Positions 46,672-56,319 of a stretch of DNA of 64,000 bases are shown here, piece after piece (positions within the stretch are counted from its first letter, which is position 1; each line of letters starts with the position of its first letter). The translations under genes and the position numbers were made by a program. The DNA is taken from NCBI RefSeq assembly GCF_003987475.1, contig NZ_PIQH01000009.1:98595-162594 (forward strand). Reading direction: 5' to 3'. The notes beneath the pieces were generated by a model. It did not search any database, had not been told where the DNA came from, and saw only the letters and a list, made by a program, of their open reading frames with translations. The DNA comes from Idiomarina tyrosinivorans (GTDB lineage Bacteria > Pseudomonadota > Gammaproteobacteria > Enterobacterales > Alteromonadaceae).

Positions 46672-49128
46672 TTATGCGGCCGCTTCGCTTTTATCGGCAT
46701 GCTTGAGTGCATACTCACGTGCGGCTTTGCCGGCGAGCAGATCGGCTGGGTCGAAGTCATCAACATTGATGACTCGTAGGCGGCCTTGCTCTGCACGTTT
46801 TAGCAACTCTGCTTCTTCTTGGTTAATCACGCCTAGTTCTAAGCCTTTGTCGGCTAGTGCGTCTAACTGAGTGAAGCTGAAGCGCTGCTTAGCGGCTTTA
46901 CAGATTTTGTCATAAAGCGGCTCGGCGGCGATCATGTCACGCAGCGTTTGCTCTAGGAAGCCAAATTGACCTTCTACGGCTAAGAATTGGCCTGCGCCTA
47001 AGCGCTCACGGCTTTCGTTTGGCGCCATTAGCAAGCGAGCAACTTTATGGTCCGTTTTGTCGCTTGGACGGCGTGCAATGCGGCCTAATGGATACATGAT
47101 GACTTTCATCAGGCTTCCAACTGCACCGAAGTTATCTAGCAATGCGAGTTGGCTTTCTTGCAGCTTGTATAAGGTGTCTTGCATTGCCCAGTGCATCAGC
47201 GCTAGATCTGACGGTTGACGGCCTTCGTCATCGAAACGTTTCAAGGTTGCAGAGGCTAAGTACAAGTAGCTCAACATATCCCCTAAGCGGGCAGAGACAC
47301 GCTCTTTGCGTTTCAATGAGCCACCTAATACACCCATCGCGACATCAGACAATAGTGCCAAGTTCGCGCTAAAGCGGTTCATCTGCTTGTAGTACTGCTT
47401 GGTTGAGTCACTGAATGGCGCTGAACTGAAGTGGTGACCACCAAAGCCAAAGAACAGCGAGCGAATAAAGTTACTGAAGGCGAACCCTACGTGACCAAAA
47501 ATGGCCTTATCGAATTGCTTCAAGGCGCTGTTGCCCTCTGCAGAAGAGGCTTCCATTTCTGCCAACACATAAGGATGGCAACGAATGGCGCCTTGGCCGT
47601 AAATCATCATGTTACGGGTTAGGATGTTGGCCCCTTCAACGGTAATAGCAACTGGCACGCCTTGGTAGCCTCGACCTAAGTAGTTATTTGGACCTAAGCA
47701 GATGCCTTTACCGCCATGCACGTCCATCGCGTCATCCATACAGGCGCGCAGCTTTTCGGTCATGTGATATTTGGCAATGGCTGAAATGACTGAAGGTTTT
47801 TCGCCTAAATCGATAGCTGTGGTCGATAGGGTGGTGACCGCATCCATCAAGTAAGCATTACCACCAATCCGCGCCATGGCTTCTTCCACACCTTCCATTT
47901 TACCAATCGGCAATTTGAACTGGCGGCGAATGCGCGAGTATGCGCCAGTGGCGAGTGCGATAGATTTGATCCCGCCGGCACTGTTCGAAGGCAAGGTAAT
48001 TGCACGACCAACAGACAAACACTCAACCAGCATACGCCAGCCTTTGCCAGCCATCTTCTGACCGCCAATGATATAGTCCAACGGAACGAATACGTCATTA
48101 CCACGGATTGGACCGTTCTGGAATGGCACGTTCAGCGGGAAGTGACGACGACCAATTTCGACGCCTTTGGTGTCCCGAGGAATCAACGCACAGGTAATGC
48201 CGAGCTCTTTCTCGCCACCCAACAAGCCGTCAGGGTCGTACATTTTGAATGCCAAGCCAAGAACGGTGGCGACCGGCGCTAGGGTAATGTAGCGTTTGTT
48301 GAAGTTCAGGCGTAAACCGACGATTTCTTCGCCGTTCCACTCGCCTTTACAAACAACCCCGCTGTCGGGAATCGCACCAGCATCTGAGCCAGCTTCTGGG
48401 CTGGTTAGGGCGAAACATGGAATCTCGTCACCCTTTGCTAACCGCGGCAGGTAATGGTTCTTTTGTTCTTCGGTGCCATAGTGTTGCAATAACTCGCCTG
48501 GGCCTAAAGAGTTAGGTACGCCGACGGTACTGGCTAAAACGGTGCTTACGCCAGCAAGTTTTTGCAATACGCGTGATTGCGCGTAGGCAGAAAATTCGAG
48601 ACCGCCATATTCTTTTTTGATGATCATGGCGAAGAATTTATTGTCTTTCAGATACTGCCACACGTGTTCCGGCATGTCCGCCAACTCATGGGTGACTTCC
48701 CAGTCGTTCAGCATTTTACACACTTCTTCGACCGGTCCATCTAAAAACGCTTGTTCTTCTTTACTCAAGCGTGCTTTAGGAATGTTATGCAGGTTCCGCC
48801 AATTGGGGTTGCCGCGGAATAATTCACCTTCCCACCATACGGTGCCTGCCTCAAGGGCGTCACGTTCGGTGTCAGACATTTCTGGCATGACCTTGCGATA
48901 AGCGCCAAGTAATGGCTTAGTTAGCAACGTTTGGCGGATTGGGGTAAAGTTTAGCGGCACTAGCAGTACGGCTAAAATCGTCCACAATACAGGGCCGACA
49001 ACACCCAAGTATTGGCCAACGGCGAACATGACCACCAGCCCAAGGCTGAAAGTCAGTAATTTACTACGATGGTACGCCAAAATAGCAGCGACCAATACAG
49101 TAGCGATGATCCAAAGTGCGACACTCAT
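46672..49128 (-). CDS. fadE: Acyl-CoA dehydrogenase FadE
   Basis: First step of fatty-acid beta-oxidation, oxidising acyl-CoA to trans-2-enoyl-CoA with FAD. The 818-residue protein has two N-terminal hydrophobic segments ([36 protein letters not shown]), the acyl-CoA dehydrogenase N, middle ([14 protein letters not shown]) and C domains, and the long C-terminal DUF1974 region found in enterobacterial and Alteromonadal FadE. Length agrees with E. coli FadE. It is monocistronic and divergent from the DUF3108 gene. Confidence 0.95.
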   Translation of the reverse strand: MSVALWIIATVLVAAILAYHRSKLLTFSLGLVVMFAVGQYLGVVGPVLWTILAVLLVPLNFTPIRQTLLTKPLLGAYRKVMPEMSDTERDALEAGTVWWEGELFRGNPNWRNLHNIPKARLSKEEQAFLDGPVEEVCKMLNDWEVTHELADMPEHVWQYLKDNKFFAMIIKKEYGGLEFSAYAQSRVLQKLAGVSTVLASTVGVPNSLGPGELLQHYGTEEQKNHYLPRLAKGDEIPCFALTSPEAGSDAGAIPDSGVVCKGEWNGEEIVGLRLNFNKRYITLAPVATVLGLAFKMYDPDGLLGGEKELGITCALIPRDTKGVEIGRRHFPLNVPFQNGPIRGNDVFVPLDYIIGGQKMAGKGWRMLVECLSVGRAITLPSNSAGGIKSIALATGAYSRIRRQFKLPIGKMEGVEEAMARIGGNAYLMDAVTTLSTTAIDLGEKPSVISAIAKYHMTEKLRACMDDAMDVHGGKGICLGPNNYLGRGYQGVPVAITVEGANILTRNMMIYGQGAIRCHPYVLAEMEASSAEGNSALKQFDKAIFGHVGFAFSNFIRSLFFGFGGHHFSSAPFSDSTKQYYKQMNRFSANLALLSDVAMGVLGGSLKRKERVSARLGDMLSYLYLASATLKRFDDEGRQPSDLALMHWAMQDTLYKLQESQLALLDNFGAVGSLMKVIMYPLGRIARRPSDKTDHKVARLLMAPNESRERLGAGQFLAVEGQFGFLEQTLRDMIAAEPLYDKICKAAKQRFSFTQLDALADKGLELGVINQEEAELLKRAEQGRLRVINVDDFDPADLLAGKAAREYALKHADKSEAAA

Positions 49129-49269
49129 GTTTTTATACTCCGATTTAGAGGTCAGACCAGTATGCTGTCACGTTAGATCAGTCATTGTCGATTTTCAAGA
49201 AATTTTTGAACGCCTGTTTGATTTTTACTGTCAATAACTCAGAACATAGTAATACAGAGGTTGAGAACC

Positions 49270-50040
49270 ATGTTTAAGGTTGTAAGGAAAAACTGGATTT
49301 CCTCGGCATTGATGGCTGCAAGCCTCGCCGCAGTCACTCCTGTGCAAGCGTCTCAGGTTAACGCAGAGCAGCAAGATGTTGTATTAACTCCCTACAGCGC
49401 CAAATATGATATTCGCCGTGGCGGTGATTCCTATGGCGATGGCGTTCGAGAGTTAGTAAGAACGGAAGGTGGGGAGTGGCAACTGTTCACGAAAACCGAT
49501 ATTTCTTGGTTCATTCTGTCTGATACCCGTGAACTCAGTGGTCAATTCACGACCACCGCGGGGCATATTCAACCTATCGCGTTTCGCTATAAACGTACTG
49601 GGACAGGCTCGGATAAATCCTTTGCCGCGGAATTCCGCCGTGAGCGTGAAACCGTGGTGAATTTAGACAACGGTCGGAATATCAATGTGCCGTGGCAAGA
49701 TAACCTGCTGGATGAAGCCAGTGTGGTCGAACAGTTACGTTGGGATGTCGCCAAAGGCCAAACGGAATTTGACTATTCGGTGGTGAATGAGAGCGGAAAG
49801 CCGGATGAATACCGATACGCGCGAATTGGGGAAGAAACGTTAAGCTTACCCTACGGCAGTGTTGAAGCGGTGAAAATAAAGCGCGTTCGTGATGCAGGGA
49901 GTAGCCGCGAAACCTATTATTGGTTTGCACCAACGTTGAATTACAGCTTAGTTAAGCTGCAACAGATCAAAGAGGGTGACGAACAAGCGACACTGCTATT
50001 AAAAAGCTTCTCGGTACCGGCGTTAACTGCCGCCGATTAA
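49270..50040 (+). CDS. DUF3108 periplasmic protein
   Basis: A 256-residue exported protein with signal peptide (SSALMAASLAAVTPVQA) and the DUF3108 domain (TPYSAKYDIRRGGDSYGDGVREL near the start, TYYWFAPTLNYSLVKLQQ near the end), a beta-rich fold of unknown function usually encoded next to purM–purN in these bacteria. The ATG at 49270 is preferred over TTG at 49261 because AGAGG lies 9 nt upstream. Its 3' end overlaps convergent purN by 4 bp. Confidence 0.85.
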   Translation: MFKVVRKNWISSALMAASLAAVTPVQASQVNAEQQDVVLTPYSAKYDIRRGGDSYGDGVRELVRTEGGEWQLFTKTDISWFILSDTRELSGQFTTTAGHIQPIAFRYKRTGTGSDKSFAAEFRRERETVVNLDNGRNINVPWQDNLLDEASVVEQLRWDVAKGQTEFDYSVVNESGKPDEYRYARIGEETLSLPYGSVEAVKIKRVRDAGSSRETYYWFAPTLNYSLVKLQQIKEGDEQATLLLKSFSVPALTAAD

Positions 50041-50702
50041 TCGGCGGCGTAGCCTTGTGGACCGAGCGCTTGTTGATCTAACTGCGCTTGCCCGGCGGCA
50101 AGCGTAAGACGTCCTTGGCAGAACCAATTCACCACCATCGGGTAAATGCGGTGCTCCTGTTCATGCACACGGGCCTGCAAATCTTCAACCGTATCGCCTG
50201 GAAAGATCGGTACTTTAGCCTGCAAAATCACCGGTCCACCATCTAGTTCTTCGGTCACAAAATGGACGCTAACACCGTGCTCTTCGTCGCCTGCTTCCAG
50301 CGCTCGTTGGTGCGTTTGGGTGCCTTTGTATTTGGGCAAAAGAGAAGGGTGAATGTTAAGCATCCGCCCTTGATAATGACGGGTGAAGGCGGGCGTTAGA
50401 ATACGCATAAAGCCAGCCAGTACCACTAAATCTGGACGATAAGTGTCGATTAATTGCTGTAATTCTGCGTCGTATGCTTCGCGGCTGTCAAAATCACGGT
50501 GCGATAGAACTGCAGTATCAATACCCGCAGCTTGCGCTTTCGCTAAACCACCAACGCCAGCCTTATTGCTGATAACCGCGACCACATTACCGGCCACCTT
50601 ACCCGCCTGACAGGCTTGCTGAATGGCTTGCATGTTAGTGCCGGAACCTGAAATCAGCACCACGATACGGCAGTTGCCGTTATGCGACTGTTGCTCGGTC
50701 AT
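50037..50702 (-). CDS. purN: Phosphoribosylglycinamide formyltransferase
   Basis: Formylates GAR to FGAR using 10-formyl-THF in purine biosynthesis. The 221-residue protein has the phosphate loop LISGSGTNMQAI, catalytic Asn and His in MLNIHPSLLPKYKG and Asp in EELDGGPVILQ. It begins 2 bp after the purM stop, so the two are co-translated. The C-terminus is slightly longer than in E. coli. Confidence 0.97.
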   Translation of the reverse strand: MTEQQSHNGNCRIVVLISGSGTNMQAIQQACQAGKVAGNVVAVISNKAGVGGLAKAQAAGIDTAVLSHRDFDSREAYDAELQQLIDTYRPDLVVLAGFMRILTPAFTRHYQGRMLNIHPSLLPKYKGTQTHQRALEAGDEEHGVSVHFVTEELDGGPVILQAKVPIFPGDTVEDLQARVHEQEHRIYPMVVNWFCQGRLTLAAGQAQLDQQALGPQGYAAD

Positions 50703-50704
50703 GG

Positions 50705-51760
50705 TTAGCGTGTCTCGTCGGCACGTATGTCGACGGCGCTTTCACCCGCGGCTTTTTCTTCGATGGTACCAATTTGCCATGCGTGTTCGCCGCTGGCGTT
50801 CAGTAGCTCAACCGCTTTGTCAGCATCGCCAGCGGGTACCGCCATCACCAAGCCAACACCACAGTTAAAGGTGCGGTACATTTCTTTGGTGGTGACGTTA
50901 CCGTTGTCTTGCAACCAATCAAAAATAACTGGCCAGTCCCAGCTATTGCCATCAATCACCGCTTTCGCGTTGTCTGGCAACACGCGTGGAATGTTTTCCC
51001 AGAAGCCGCCGCCGGTAATATGGGAGATCGCGTGTACGTCGACTTGCTTGAGTAGCTCAAGCACCGACTTCACATAAATTTTAGTCGGTGCCATTAGGTG
51101 ATCGGCCAACGGTTTGCCAGCAAGTTGCGCTTGCAAGTCGGCGCCGCTGACTTCAATAATTTTACGGATTAATGAATAACCGTTTGAGTGCGGACCACTC
51201 GAGCCAAGCGCAATCAGTGCATCGCCAGCAGCCACTTTGCTGCCGTCGATAATTTTGGCTTTCTCCACCACACCGACACAGAAACCAGCTAAGTCATAGT
51301 CGCCGTCTTCGTACATGCCAGGCATTTCTGCGGTTTCACCGCCAATAAGGGCGCAACCGGATTGTTCACAACCTTCACCAATGCCGTTAACCACATCTGC
51401 GGCAACGTCGACGTCCAGTTTGCCCGTGGCATAGTAGTCTAAGAAGAACAACGGTTCGGCGCCTTGGACGATCAGGTCATTCACACACATTGCAACAAGG
51501 TCGATGCCGACGCCTTGGTGGCGCTGCAAATCGATGGCTAAGCGCAGTTTGGTGCCGACCCCGTCAGTGCCCGAAACCAATACCGGTTGGTCATAGCCTG
51601 CAGGAATCTCACAGAGTGCGCCGAAACCACCAATGTTACCCATCACTTCAGGTCGGTGAGTGCGTTTGGTGACCCCTTTAATACGGTCAACGAGTGCGTT
51701 ACCTGCGTCGATATCGACACCAGCATCTTTGTAGCTAAGGGAGGGTTTTTGGTCGCTCAC
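50705..51760 (-). CDS. purM: Phosphoribosylformylglycinamidine cyclo-ligase
   Basis: ATP-dependent closure of FGAM to aminoimidazole ribotide. The 351-residue protein begins [22 protein letters not shown] and has [49 protein letters not shown] and the C-terminal [14 protein letters not shown], all hallmarks of the AIR synthase fold. GTG start with GAGGA upstream. First gene of purMN. Confidence 0.97.
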   Translation of the reverse strand: MSDQKPSLSYKDAGVDIDAGNALVDRIKGVTKRTHRPEVMGNIGGFGALCEIPAGYDQPVLVSGTDGVGTKLRLAIDLQRHQGVGIDLVAMCVNDLIVQGAEPLFFLDYYATGKLDVDVAADVVNGIGEGCEQSGCALIGGETAEMPGMYEDGDYDLAGFCVGVVEKAKIIDGSKVAAGDALIALGSSGPHSNGYSLIRKIIEVSGADLQAQLAGKPLADHLMAPTKIYVKSVLELLKQVDVHAISHITGGGFWENIPRVLPDNAKAVIDGNSWDWPVIFDWLQDNGNVTTKEMYRTFNCGVGLVMAVPAGDADKAVELLNASGEHAWQIGTIEEKAAGESAVDIRADETR

Positions 51761-51911
51761 GAGAATTCCTCAAAAGGCCATGAAAAAATTGCGCGCTAGT
51801 GTAACATGAAGCCCACTCAAAAGGTACGCTGATATCGCATAATAATGCTTGTTTGAATCGCACTTCTCGGCTACATTTCGCGTTCAGAACCCTTGTTTGT
51901 GAGTACCTCGG

Positions 51912-53057
51912 GTGTCAACTCCGCAACACCGCGCTGCCGCACCACGTTTAGTGCGAGCTCAGCGCCACCATGTGACACAATTACTGGCCATTGAACAGCT
52001 CAGTTTTACCACTGACCGTTTGAGTCGGCGCAGCTTTTTACGTTTTATCGACCAACAAATCGGCGACTTTTATGTGTTGCAAAGCACTGATGATACTGTG
52101 CTTGGCTATGCCATTGTGCTTTACCGTCAAGGCACGCGGTTGGCACGGCTGTATTCAATGGCGGTGCACCCTGATTATCGACGCCGCGGTTATGGTACAC
52201 AGTTACTGCACTTTGCCGAAGATGCGGCGGAACAGCATCACAGTTTATTTATGCGCTTAGAAGTGCAAGTGGATAACCAAGCTGCGTTGGCGCTCTATCA
52301 TGGCCATGGTTTTGCCGACATTGACATGCGCCACGAGTATTACGACGACAACAGCGACGCATTGATTCTACAAAAGCTTCTACCGAGCTATGAAAGTGGT
52401 CCTGATGTGGTGCCCCATAGCGAACGCATGGTGCCTTACTTAACACAGTCTACGGATTTTACTTGCGGACCAGCGAGCTTACTGATGGCGCTGGCTCATT
52501 TTGGAAAGCCGAGCTTGGATCCGCACCACGATGAGCTTGAAATCTGGCGTGAAGCAACCACCATCTATATGACCTCTGGACATGGCGGTTGTGGTCCTCA
52601 CGGCCTCGCCCGTGCCGCGTTGAGGCGTGGTTTACAGGTGCGAGTGCAGGTCAGTGAAAAAGGCCCGTTGTTGTTAGACTCCGTGCGCAGTGAAGAGAAA
52701 AAACAAGTGATGGCACGGATTCAAGAAGCTGACATTCAGGCGCTACAGCAAGCCAAGGTTCCCATCGTGGTTGGCGATTACGATATCACTCGGCTACGCA
52801 AGGATCTGGCTGCGGGGCGGCTGGTGATTGCGCTGATCTCGACGTATGTATTTGATAACTTGCGCGCGCCCCATTGGGTATTAGTCTGTGCGGCAGACGA
52901 TGAATTTATCTACATCAATGATCCTGACCAAGATACCTTACCTTGGCAGTCACCGTCTGAACGGCAGTACCTGCCTGTCCCACACGCGACTTTCAACAAG
53001 GCGTTTGGCTTTGGTGGTCGTAAACAAAAAGCCGCAGTGGTGATCGGAATCGATTAA
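51912..53057 (+). CDS. GNAT acetyltransferase fused to a C39-like peptidase
   Basis: A 381-residue two-domain protein. Residues about 12–155 are a RimI-like GNAT domain with the acetyl-CoA loop YRRRGYGTQLL and the ALALYHGHGF motif. Residues about 172–381 are a papain-like C39-type domain with Cys185 in DFTCGPASLL, His in APHWVLVCA and Asp in YINDPD. There is no signal peptide or transporter, so it differs from bacteriocin-exporting C39 proteins. Single-chain fusions of this type occur in Alteromonadales and Vibrionales, in some cases with RimK-like ATP-grasp genes; none is adjacent here. The GTG start lacks a strong ribosome site. Confidence 0.85.
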   Translation: MSTPQHRAAAPRLVRAQRHHVTQLLAIEQLSFTTDRLSRRSFLRFIDQQIGDFYVLQSTDDTVLGYAIVLYRQGTRLARLYSMAVHPDYRRRGYGTQLLHFAEDAAEQHHSLFMRLEVQVDNQAALALYHGHGFADIDMRHEYYDDNSDALILQKLLPSYESGPDVVPHSERMVPYLTQSTDFTCGPASLLMALAHFGKPSLDPHHDELEIWREATTIYMTSGHGGCGPHGLARAALRRGLQVRVQVSEKGPLLLDSVRSEEKKQVMARIQEADIQALQQAKVPIVVGDYDITRLRKDLAAGRLVIALISTYVFDNLRAPHWVLVCAADDEFIYINDPDQDTLPWQSPSERQYLPVPHATFNKAFGFGGRKQKAAVVIGID

Positions 53058-53114
53058 AGTGGCCGTATTACCCCGCATAACGATCGGATTAATCGAAAGG
53101 AATAGGGGATTTGT

Positions 53115-54224
53115 ATGAGCTCTGCCTTCAGTGATTTTCATTTGAAAGGACACGATTTTGATAACCGCTTTGTAGTTGCGCCGATGACTCGGACCAGTGC
53201 GCAAGCTAACGGCGTGCCTAGTGAATTAATGGGTGACTACTACGAACGCTTTGCGAAGGGCGGTTTCCCGTTGATTATTACCGAGGGAACGTATACCGAC
53301 CAAGAAGCCAGCCAAGGTTATGAAAATCAGCCTGGCATTAGCGATGCACCGCAAACCGATGGTTGGAAGAAGATTGTTGAACGGGTTCACAAAGCGGGTG
53401 GCAAAATGATCCTGCAGTTAATGCATGCCGGTTCACAGTTCCAGTACAACCGATTTACCGACACGCCAATTGCGCCAAGTGCGGTGAAGCCAAAAGGAGA
53501 ACCGCTAAGCCTGTACGGTGATGTTCCTGGTTGGCCGGAACCGAAGCAAATGGAAGAGCACGATTTTGATATAGTGATGAATGGCTTTATTGGTGCAGTG
53601 AATCGCGCCCAAGAAGCCGGCTTCGATGGCGTGGAATTACACGCCGCCAACGGTTACCTATTAAACGAATTCCTCAGTGATTATTTCAATCAACGTGAAG
53701 ATAAATGGGGCGGGAGCATTGAGAAACGTCTGCAGTTTGTCGAAATGGTGGTGAAAGCGGCTAAGTCGGCGGCAGATGATGACTTTATTGTCGGTATTCG
53801 TTTGGGCCAAATCACGGTGACGGATCCCGATTATCAGTGGCCCGGCGGGGCTGAAGATTGGGAAAAGATTGTCAGCCATTTAGCAAAAGCGGGCGTGGAC
53901 TATATTCACACCACCGACACCGACGTGATGCGCAAAAACCTCAAGGATAGTGATAAAACCTTGGCCGAAGTGGTACAAGAGGTCAGTGACATTGCACTGA
54001 TCGTCAACGGCAATATCAGCGAAAAGAACTACGAGCATGTTGCTGCGCACTATCCTAATGCGCTGCTGGCCTTAGGGAAAAAAGCGCTGGCGAATCCAGA
54101 TTTCCCCGAGCGGGTGAAAAACCCAGACCAGGTCAAGGACTTGGATTTTGCCATGTTGCAACCCAAAGCGACCCTTGAAAATGAGTGGAAATGGCGCGAA
54201 CAGAACGAGGAAAGTGCTAGCTAA
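53115..54224 (+). CDS. Old-yellow-enzyme family NADH:flavin oxidoreductase
   Basis: A 369-residue FMN-binding TIM-barrel ene-reductase. Visible are the start of the barrel with FVVAPMTRTSA, QLMHAGSQ, the catalytic HAANGYLLNEFLSDYFNQRED segment, phosphate-binding ALGKKALANPDF and the R(I)LGQ-like GIRLGQ. Substrates of the family are activated alkenes or nitro compounds; the specific one is unknown. It ends 34 bp before ssrA and is the last core gene before the island. Confidence 0.9.
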   Translation: MSSAFSDFHLKGHDFDNRFVVAPMTRTSAQANGVPSELMGDYYERFAKGGFPLIITEGTYTDQEASQGYENQPGISDAPQTDGWKKIVERVHKAGGKMILQLMHAGSQFQYNRFTDTPIAPSAVKPKGEPLSLYGDVPGWPEPKQMEEHDFDIVMNGFIGAVNRAQEAGFDGVELHAANGYLLNEFLSDYFNQREDKWGGSIEKRLQFVEMVVKAAKSAADDDFIVGIRLGQITVTDPDYQWPGGAEDWEKIVSHLAKAGVDYIHTTDTDVMRKNLKDSDKTLAEVVQEVSDIALIVNGNISEKNYEHVAAHYPNALLALGKKALANPDFPERVKNPDQVKDLDFAMLQPKATLENEWKWREQNEESAS

Positions 54225-54240
54225 ATCAGGCGCTTCGCGT

Positions 54241-54246
54241 TATAAT
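54241..54246 (+). promoter_or_regulatory. -10 element of ssrA
   Basis: A consensus TATAAT lies 13 bp upstream of the tmRNA 5' end, followed by GC-rich TCGCGCTGC. The -35 region is weak by eye. Confidence 0.65.
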
Positions 54247-54258
54247 TCGCGCTGCTTT

Positions 54259-54618
54259 GGGGCTGATTAGGATTCGACGGGATACACGAAACCCAAGGTG
54301 CATGCCGAGGTGAGGCTGGCCTCGTAAAAAGCCTCAACATTATAGTTGCAAACGACGACAACTACGCTTTAGCGGCTTAATAACCCGCTTAGCCCGTCCC
54401 CCAGCGCTTAGTCTGCGAGACTGGATCAGGACGGCTCGACCTAAAGTAGACTCGCGTGGAGGCTTTGTCCGGAGCTGAAGCGTTAAATCTAATCGGACTC
54501 GCCAGTAGCTGAAGCCTGTTAGTCGGCGTCATGCTGGTTAATAAAAAGACTGACTAAGCATGTAGGACCGAGGATGTAGGTATTGCGGACGGGGGTTCAA
54601 ATCCCCCCAGCTCCACCA
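54259..54618 (+). ncRNA. ssrA: tmRNA
   Basis: A 360-nt transfer-messenger RNA that rescues stalled ribosomes and tags proteins for degradation. The 5' end GGGGCTGATT pairs with the 3' end CCAGCTCCACCA to form the alanine-type acceptor with a T arm (GGGGGTTCAAATCCCCC). The tag frame at 54348–54380 encodes ANDDNYALAA and ends in tandem TAA codons. Its 3' end is a common integration site, and the accessory island begins directly downstream. Confidence 0.98.
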
Positions 54619-54626
54619 CATTCCAC

Positions 54627-54656
54627 AAAAAAGCCGCTCACTTGAGCGGCTTTTTT
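54627..54656. terminator. Terminator after ssrA
   Basis: AAAAAAGCCGCTCA, loop CT, TGAGCGGCTTTTTT: a perfect 14-bp stem counting the A/T ends, usable in both directions. Confidence 0.93.
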
Positions 54657-54670
54657 ATTTCTGTTGGTAG

Positions 54671-54728
54671 CCTGTTGCTACTGCAACAGGTCTTAGCCTT
54701 AGCGATAACCTGCCGCAACAGCGGCAGG
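54671..54728. repeat. Pair of REP-like hairpins
   Basis: Two hairpins, CCTGTTGC/GCAACAGG (54671–54690) and CCTGCCGC/GCGGCAGG (54709–54728), have equal 8-bp arms and 4-nt loops and differ by compensatory changes. They are flanked by TAGCCTG and its inverse CAGGCTA, so the pair also closes on itself. This is typical of repetitive extragenic palindromes. The stretch from the terminator to 54790 has no gene. Confidence 0.65.
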
Positions 54729-54790
54729 CTACTCGTCTTCGAGGCTATCGAGGAACTCGTTGGTTGGTCAGACTCAGGGTTACCCCAAGA

Positions 54791-56101
54791 TTAATTTTTA
54801 TTTAGGTACTGCTCTGATAACGTCAAATAAAGGTATTCTAAATTCTTCCAACCCACCCTAAATTGGTTCCTTTTTTTAGGCTTCCACCGACCATCGATCA
54901 ACTTCATATTCACGCCTGGGTCGTAGTAAATAGTGCTGGTGTATAGCGCACTGAGCAGCTTGTCCAAGCTTGTTCCTTTGCCAAGCGTTATCTTGGGTCC
55001 GTATTGGTAATGCACCTGTTCTTCTTTTATGGCGGAGTAGGATACAAAACAGGTATTCGAGTGCTTGTTCTTCCAATGCTGAATGATTTTCTCAAACTTC
55101 CAACCTGCGGCTAACTCGCCGGCCGGACCACGCAACATCAAGCCACCTTCAGGATCGGTCACTTTACCTGATTTGGGATCATATCCTTCAAGGCGCATGG
55201 TTAGACTGGTTTTGGCATTTTTTTTGCCGACATCATGACGGCTTGCGAAATCTAGCCGTTCAGGCTGAATACGGGTGCCGTATTGGCGTAAGAACGCTTC
55301 TAAATCATCAAGGTAGGTGCCAACATTAGGTTCTGGTGTCATGAGCGTAACAGCGCCGCCTGAGTGCGATTTAATTTCCCAATCCATAAAGTCTGGATCT
55401 GGTGAGCCGTTTGGGGTGATGCCGAATTGAGCTTCAAGCGTATAGCCAGCACCATTTTGTGCTTTGTATGGAAGTAATTCACCATTGGCGTTGAGTCGGC
55501 AAGATTCAATAGGGCCAAGTTCGTAGATTTCTCGCAGCCGCTGTAACAGCTTTTCTTCACTCGATTGCTGGCCGACTTTATATTCGTGAAATATTGAGGC
55601 GACAATCGTCGTTTGGCCGCTCTCAATCAGTGCTTTGGCCTCTCGTTGGATTTCGTCGTCCCAACTTGTGCAAAAAGCCCATATAGAGCTTTCGTTTACG
55701 CCAAGTATTAGGTATCGGTTTGAGCCTTGTCGTTGTGCCCGTTGCTCCGGTGTCGGAGGCTGCATCAAATGGCTTGGTGCAATATTCCGGTCGCAACCAC
55801 GCATAAAGCCCGACATGCGGGTTTCAGGGTATTTTGGATAGAGGATGATTTGCGCGTATTGTGCTTTCTGCGTTTCACCGCTAGCCGTTATCCAATAGAA
55901 ATCCAACGGTGTTTTGAATATGGGGCCTTTTTTACTTACGCCATCCGCATAAACATCCCCGGAAGGGATCGCGCGAATAACCTCGAAATCTGAGCCAAGG
56001 TAGATTTGGTTCTTCGAATTATCGTTGTTCGCTAGAGCCTTGATTAAAATCCGTTTGGCTCCGCTGAGCTTCATCTGCTCAATAATCTTCGTTAATTCCA
56101 T
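54791..56101 (-). CDS. MvaI/BcnI family type II restriction endonuclease
   Basis: A 436-residue nuclease. The C-terminal half (about 205–436) matches the MvaI/BcnI family: GYTLEAQFGITPNG followed by the PD-(D/E)XK site, here D237-X4-E242-X-K244 in PDFMDWEIKS. MvaI itself cuts CCWGG as a monomer; this protein is longer because of an N-terminal domain (about 1–190) that I cannot place. It is divergent from a Dcm/EcoRII-like methyltransferase, so a CCWGG restriction-modification pair is inferred. ATG at 56101 is preferred to TTG at 56104. Confidence 0.88.
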   Translation of the reverse strand: MELTKIIEQMKLSGAKRILIKALANNDNSKNQIYLGSDFEVIRAIPSGDVYADGVSKKGPIFKTPLDFYWITASGETQKAQYAQIILYPKYPETRMSGFMRGCDRNIAPSHLMQPPTPEQRAQRQGSNRYLILGVNESSIWAFCTSWDDEIQREAKALIESGQTTIVASIFHEYKVGQQSSEEKLLQRLREIYELGPIESCRLNANGELLPYKAQNGAGYTLEAQFGITPNGSPDPDFMDWEIKSHSGGAVTLMTPEPNVGTYLDDLEAFLRQYGTRIQPERLDFASRHDVGKKNAKTSLTMRLEGYDPKSGKVTDPEGGLMLRGPAGELAAGWKFEKIIQHWKNKHSNTCFVSYSAIKEEQVHYQYGPKITLGKGTSLDKLLSALYTSTIYYDPGVNMKLIDGRWKPKKRNQFRVGWKNLEYLYLTLSEQYLNKN

Positions 56102-56231
56102 CAACGGGATATCCGCTATTTTTAGCCACCAGCTAGCTACATTACCAATGTGTAAAGTTTAAGTGAATAGCTATTAACATTGTGCGCATTTTCAGAACTA
56201 GCACTTTTTAACTGGCGAGACTGACGATTAA

Positions 56232-56254
56232 TTATACACTGTATAAATGATCAG
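56232..56254. promoter_or_regulatory. Overlapping dyad and SOS-box-like site between restriction and methylation genes
   Basis: TTATACACTGTATAA (56232–56246) is a perfect 15-bp palindrome. Overlapping it, CTGTATAAATGATCAG (56239–56254) matches the LexA consensus CTGT-N8-ACAG with one mismatch. Either could control the divergent promoters of the endonuclease and methyltransferase genes. No C-protein gene is present. Confidence 0.4.
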
Positions 56255-56281
56255 TTTTATGTTGACGTATTGGAACGATTG

Positions 56282-56298
56282 TGTGATCGTGAATCACA
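56282..56298. promoter_or_regulatory. Dyad just upstream of the methyltransferase start
   Basis: TGTGAT and ATCACA, separated by 5 bp, form a perfect dyad 21 bp before the start codon. Its position fits an operator used for autorepression, known for EcoRII-type methyltransferases through their N-terminal domain. The arm spacing is wrong for a standard CRP site. Confidence 0.4.
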
Positions 56299-56319
56299 AG
56301 AACGTCCTAGGGAGCGAGT

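Noticed and set aside
51912..53057. Bacteriocin-processing C39 exporter
   Set aside because: There is no ABC transporter, membrane helix or precursor peptide; the C39-like domain is fused to a GNAT domain instead.
56282..56298. CRP binding site
   Set aside because: TGTGA and TCACA are separated by 7 bp instead of 6, so it is better described as an unassigned dyad.
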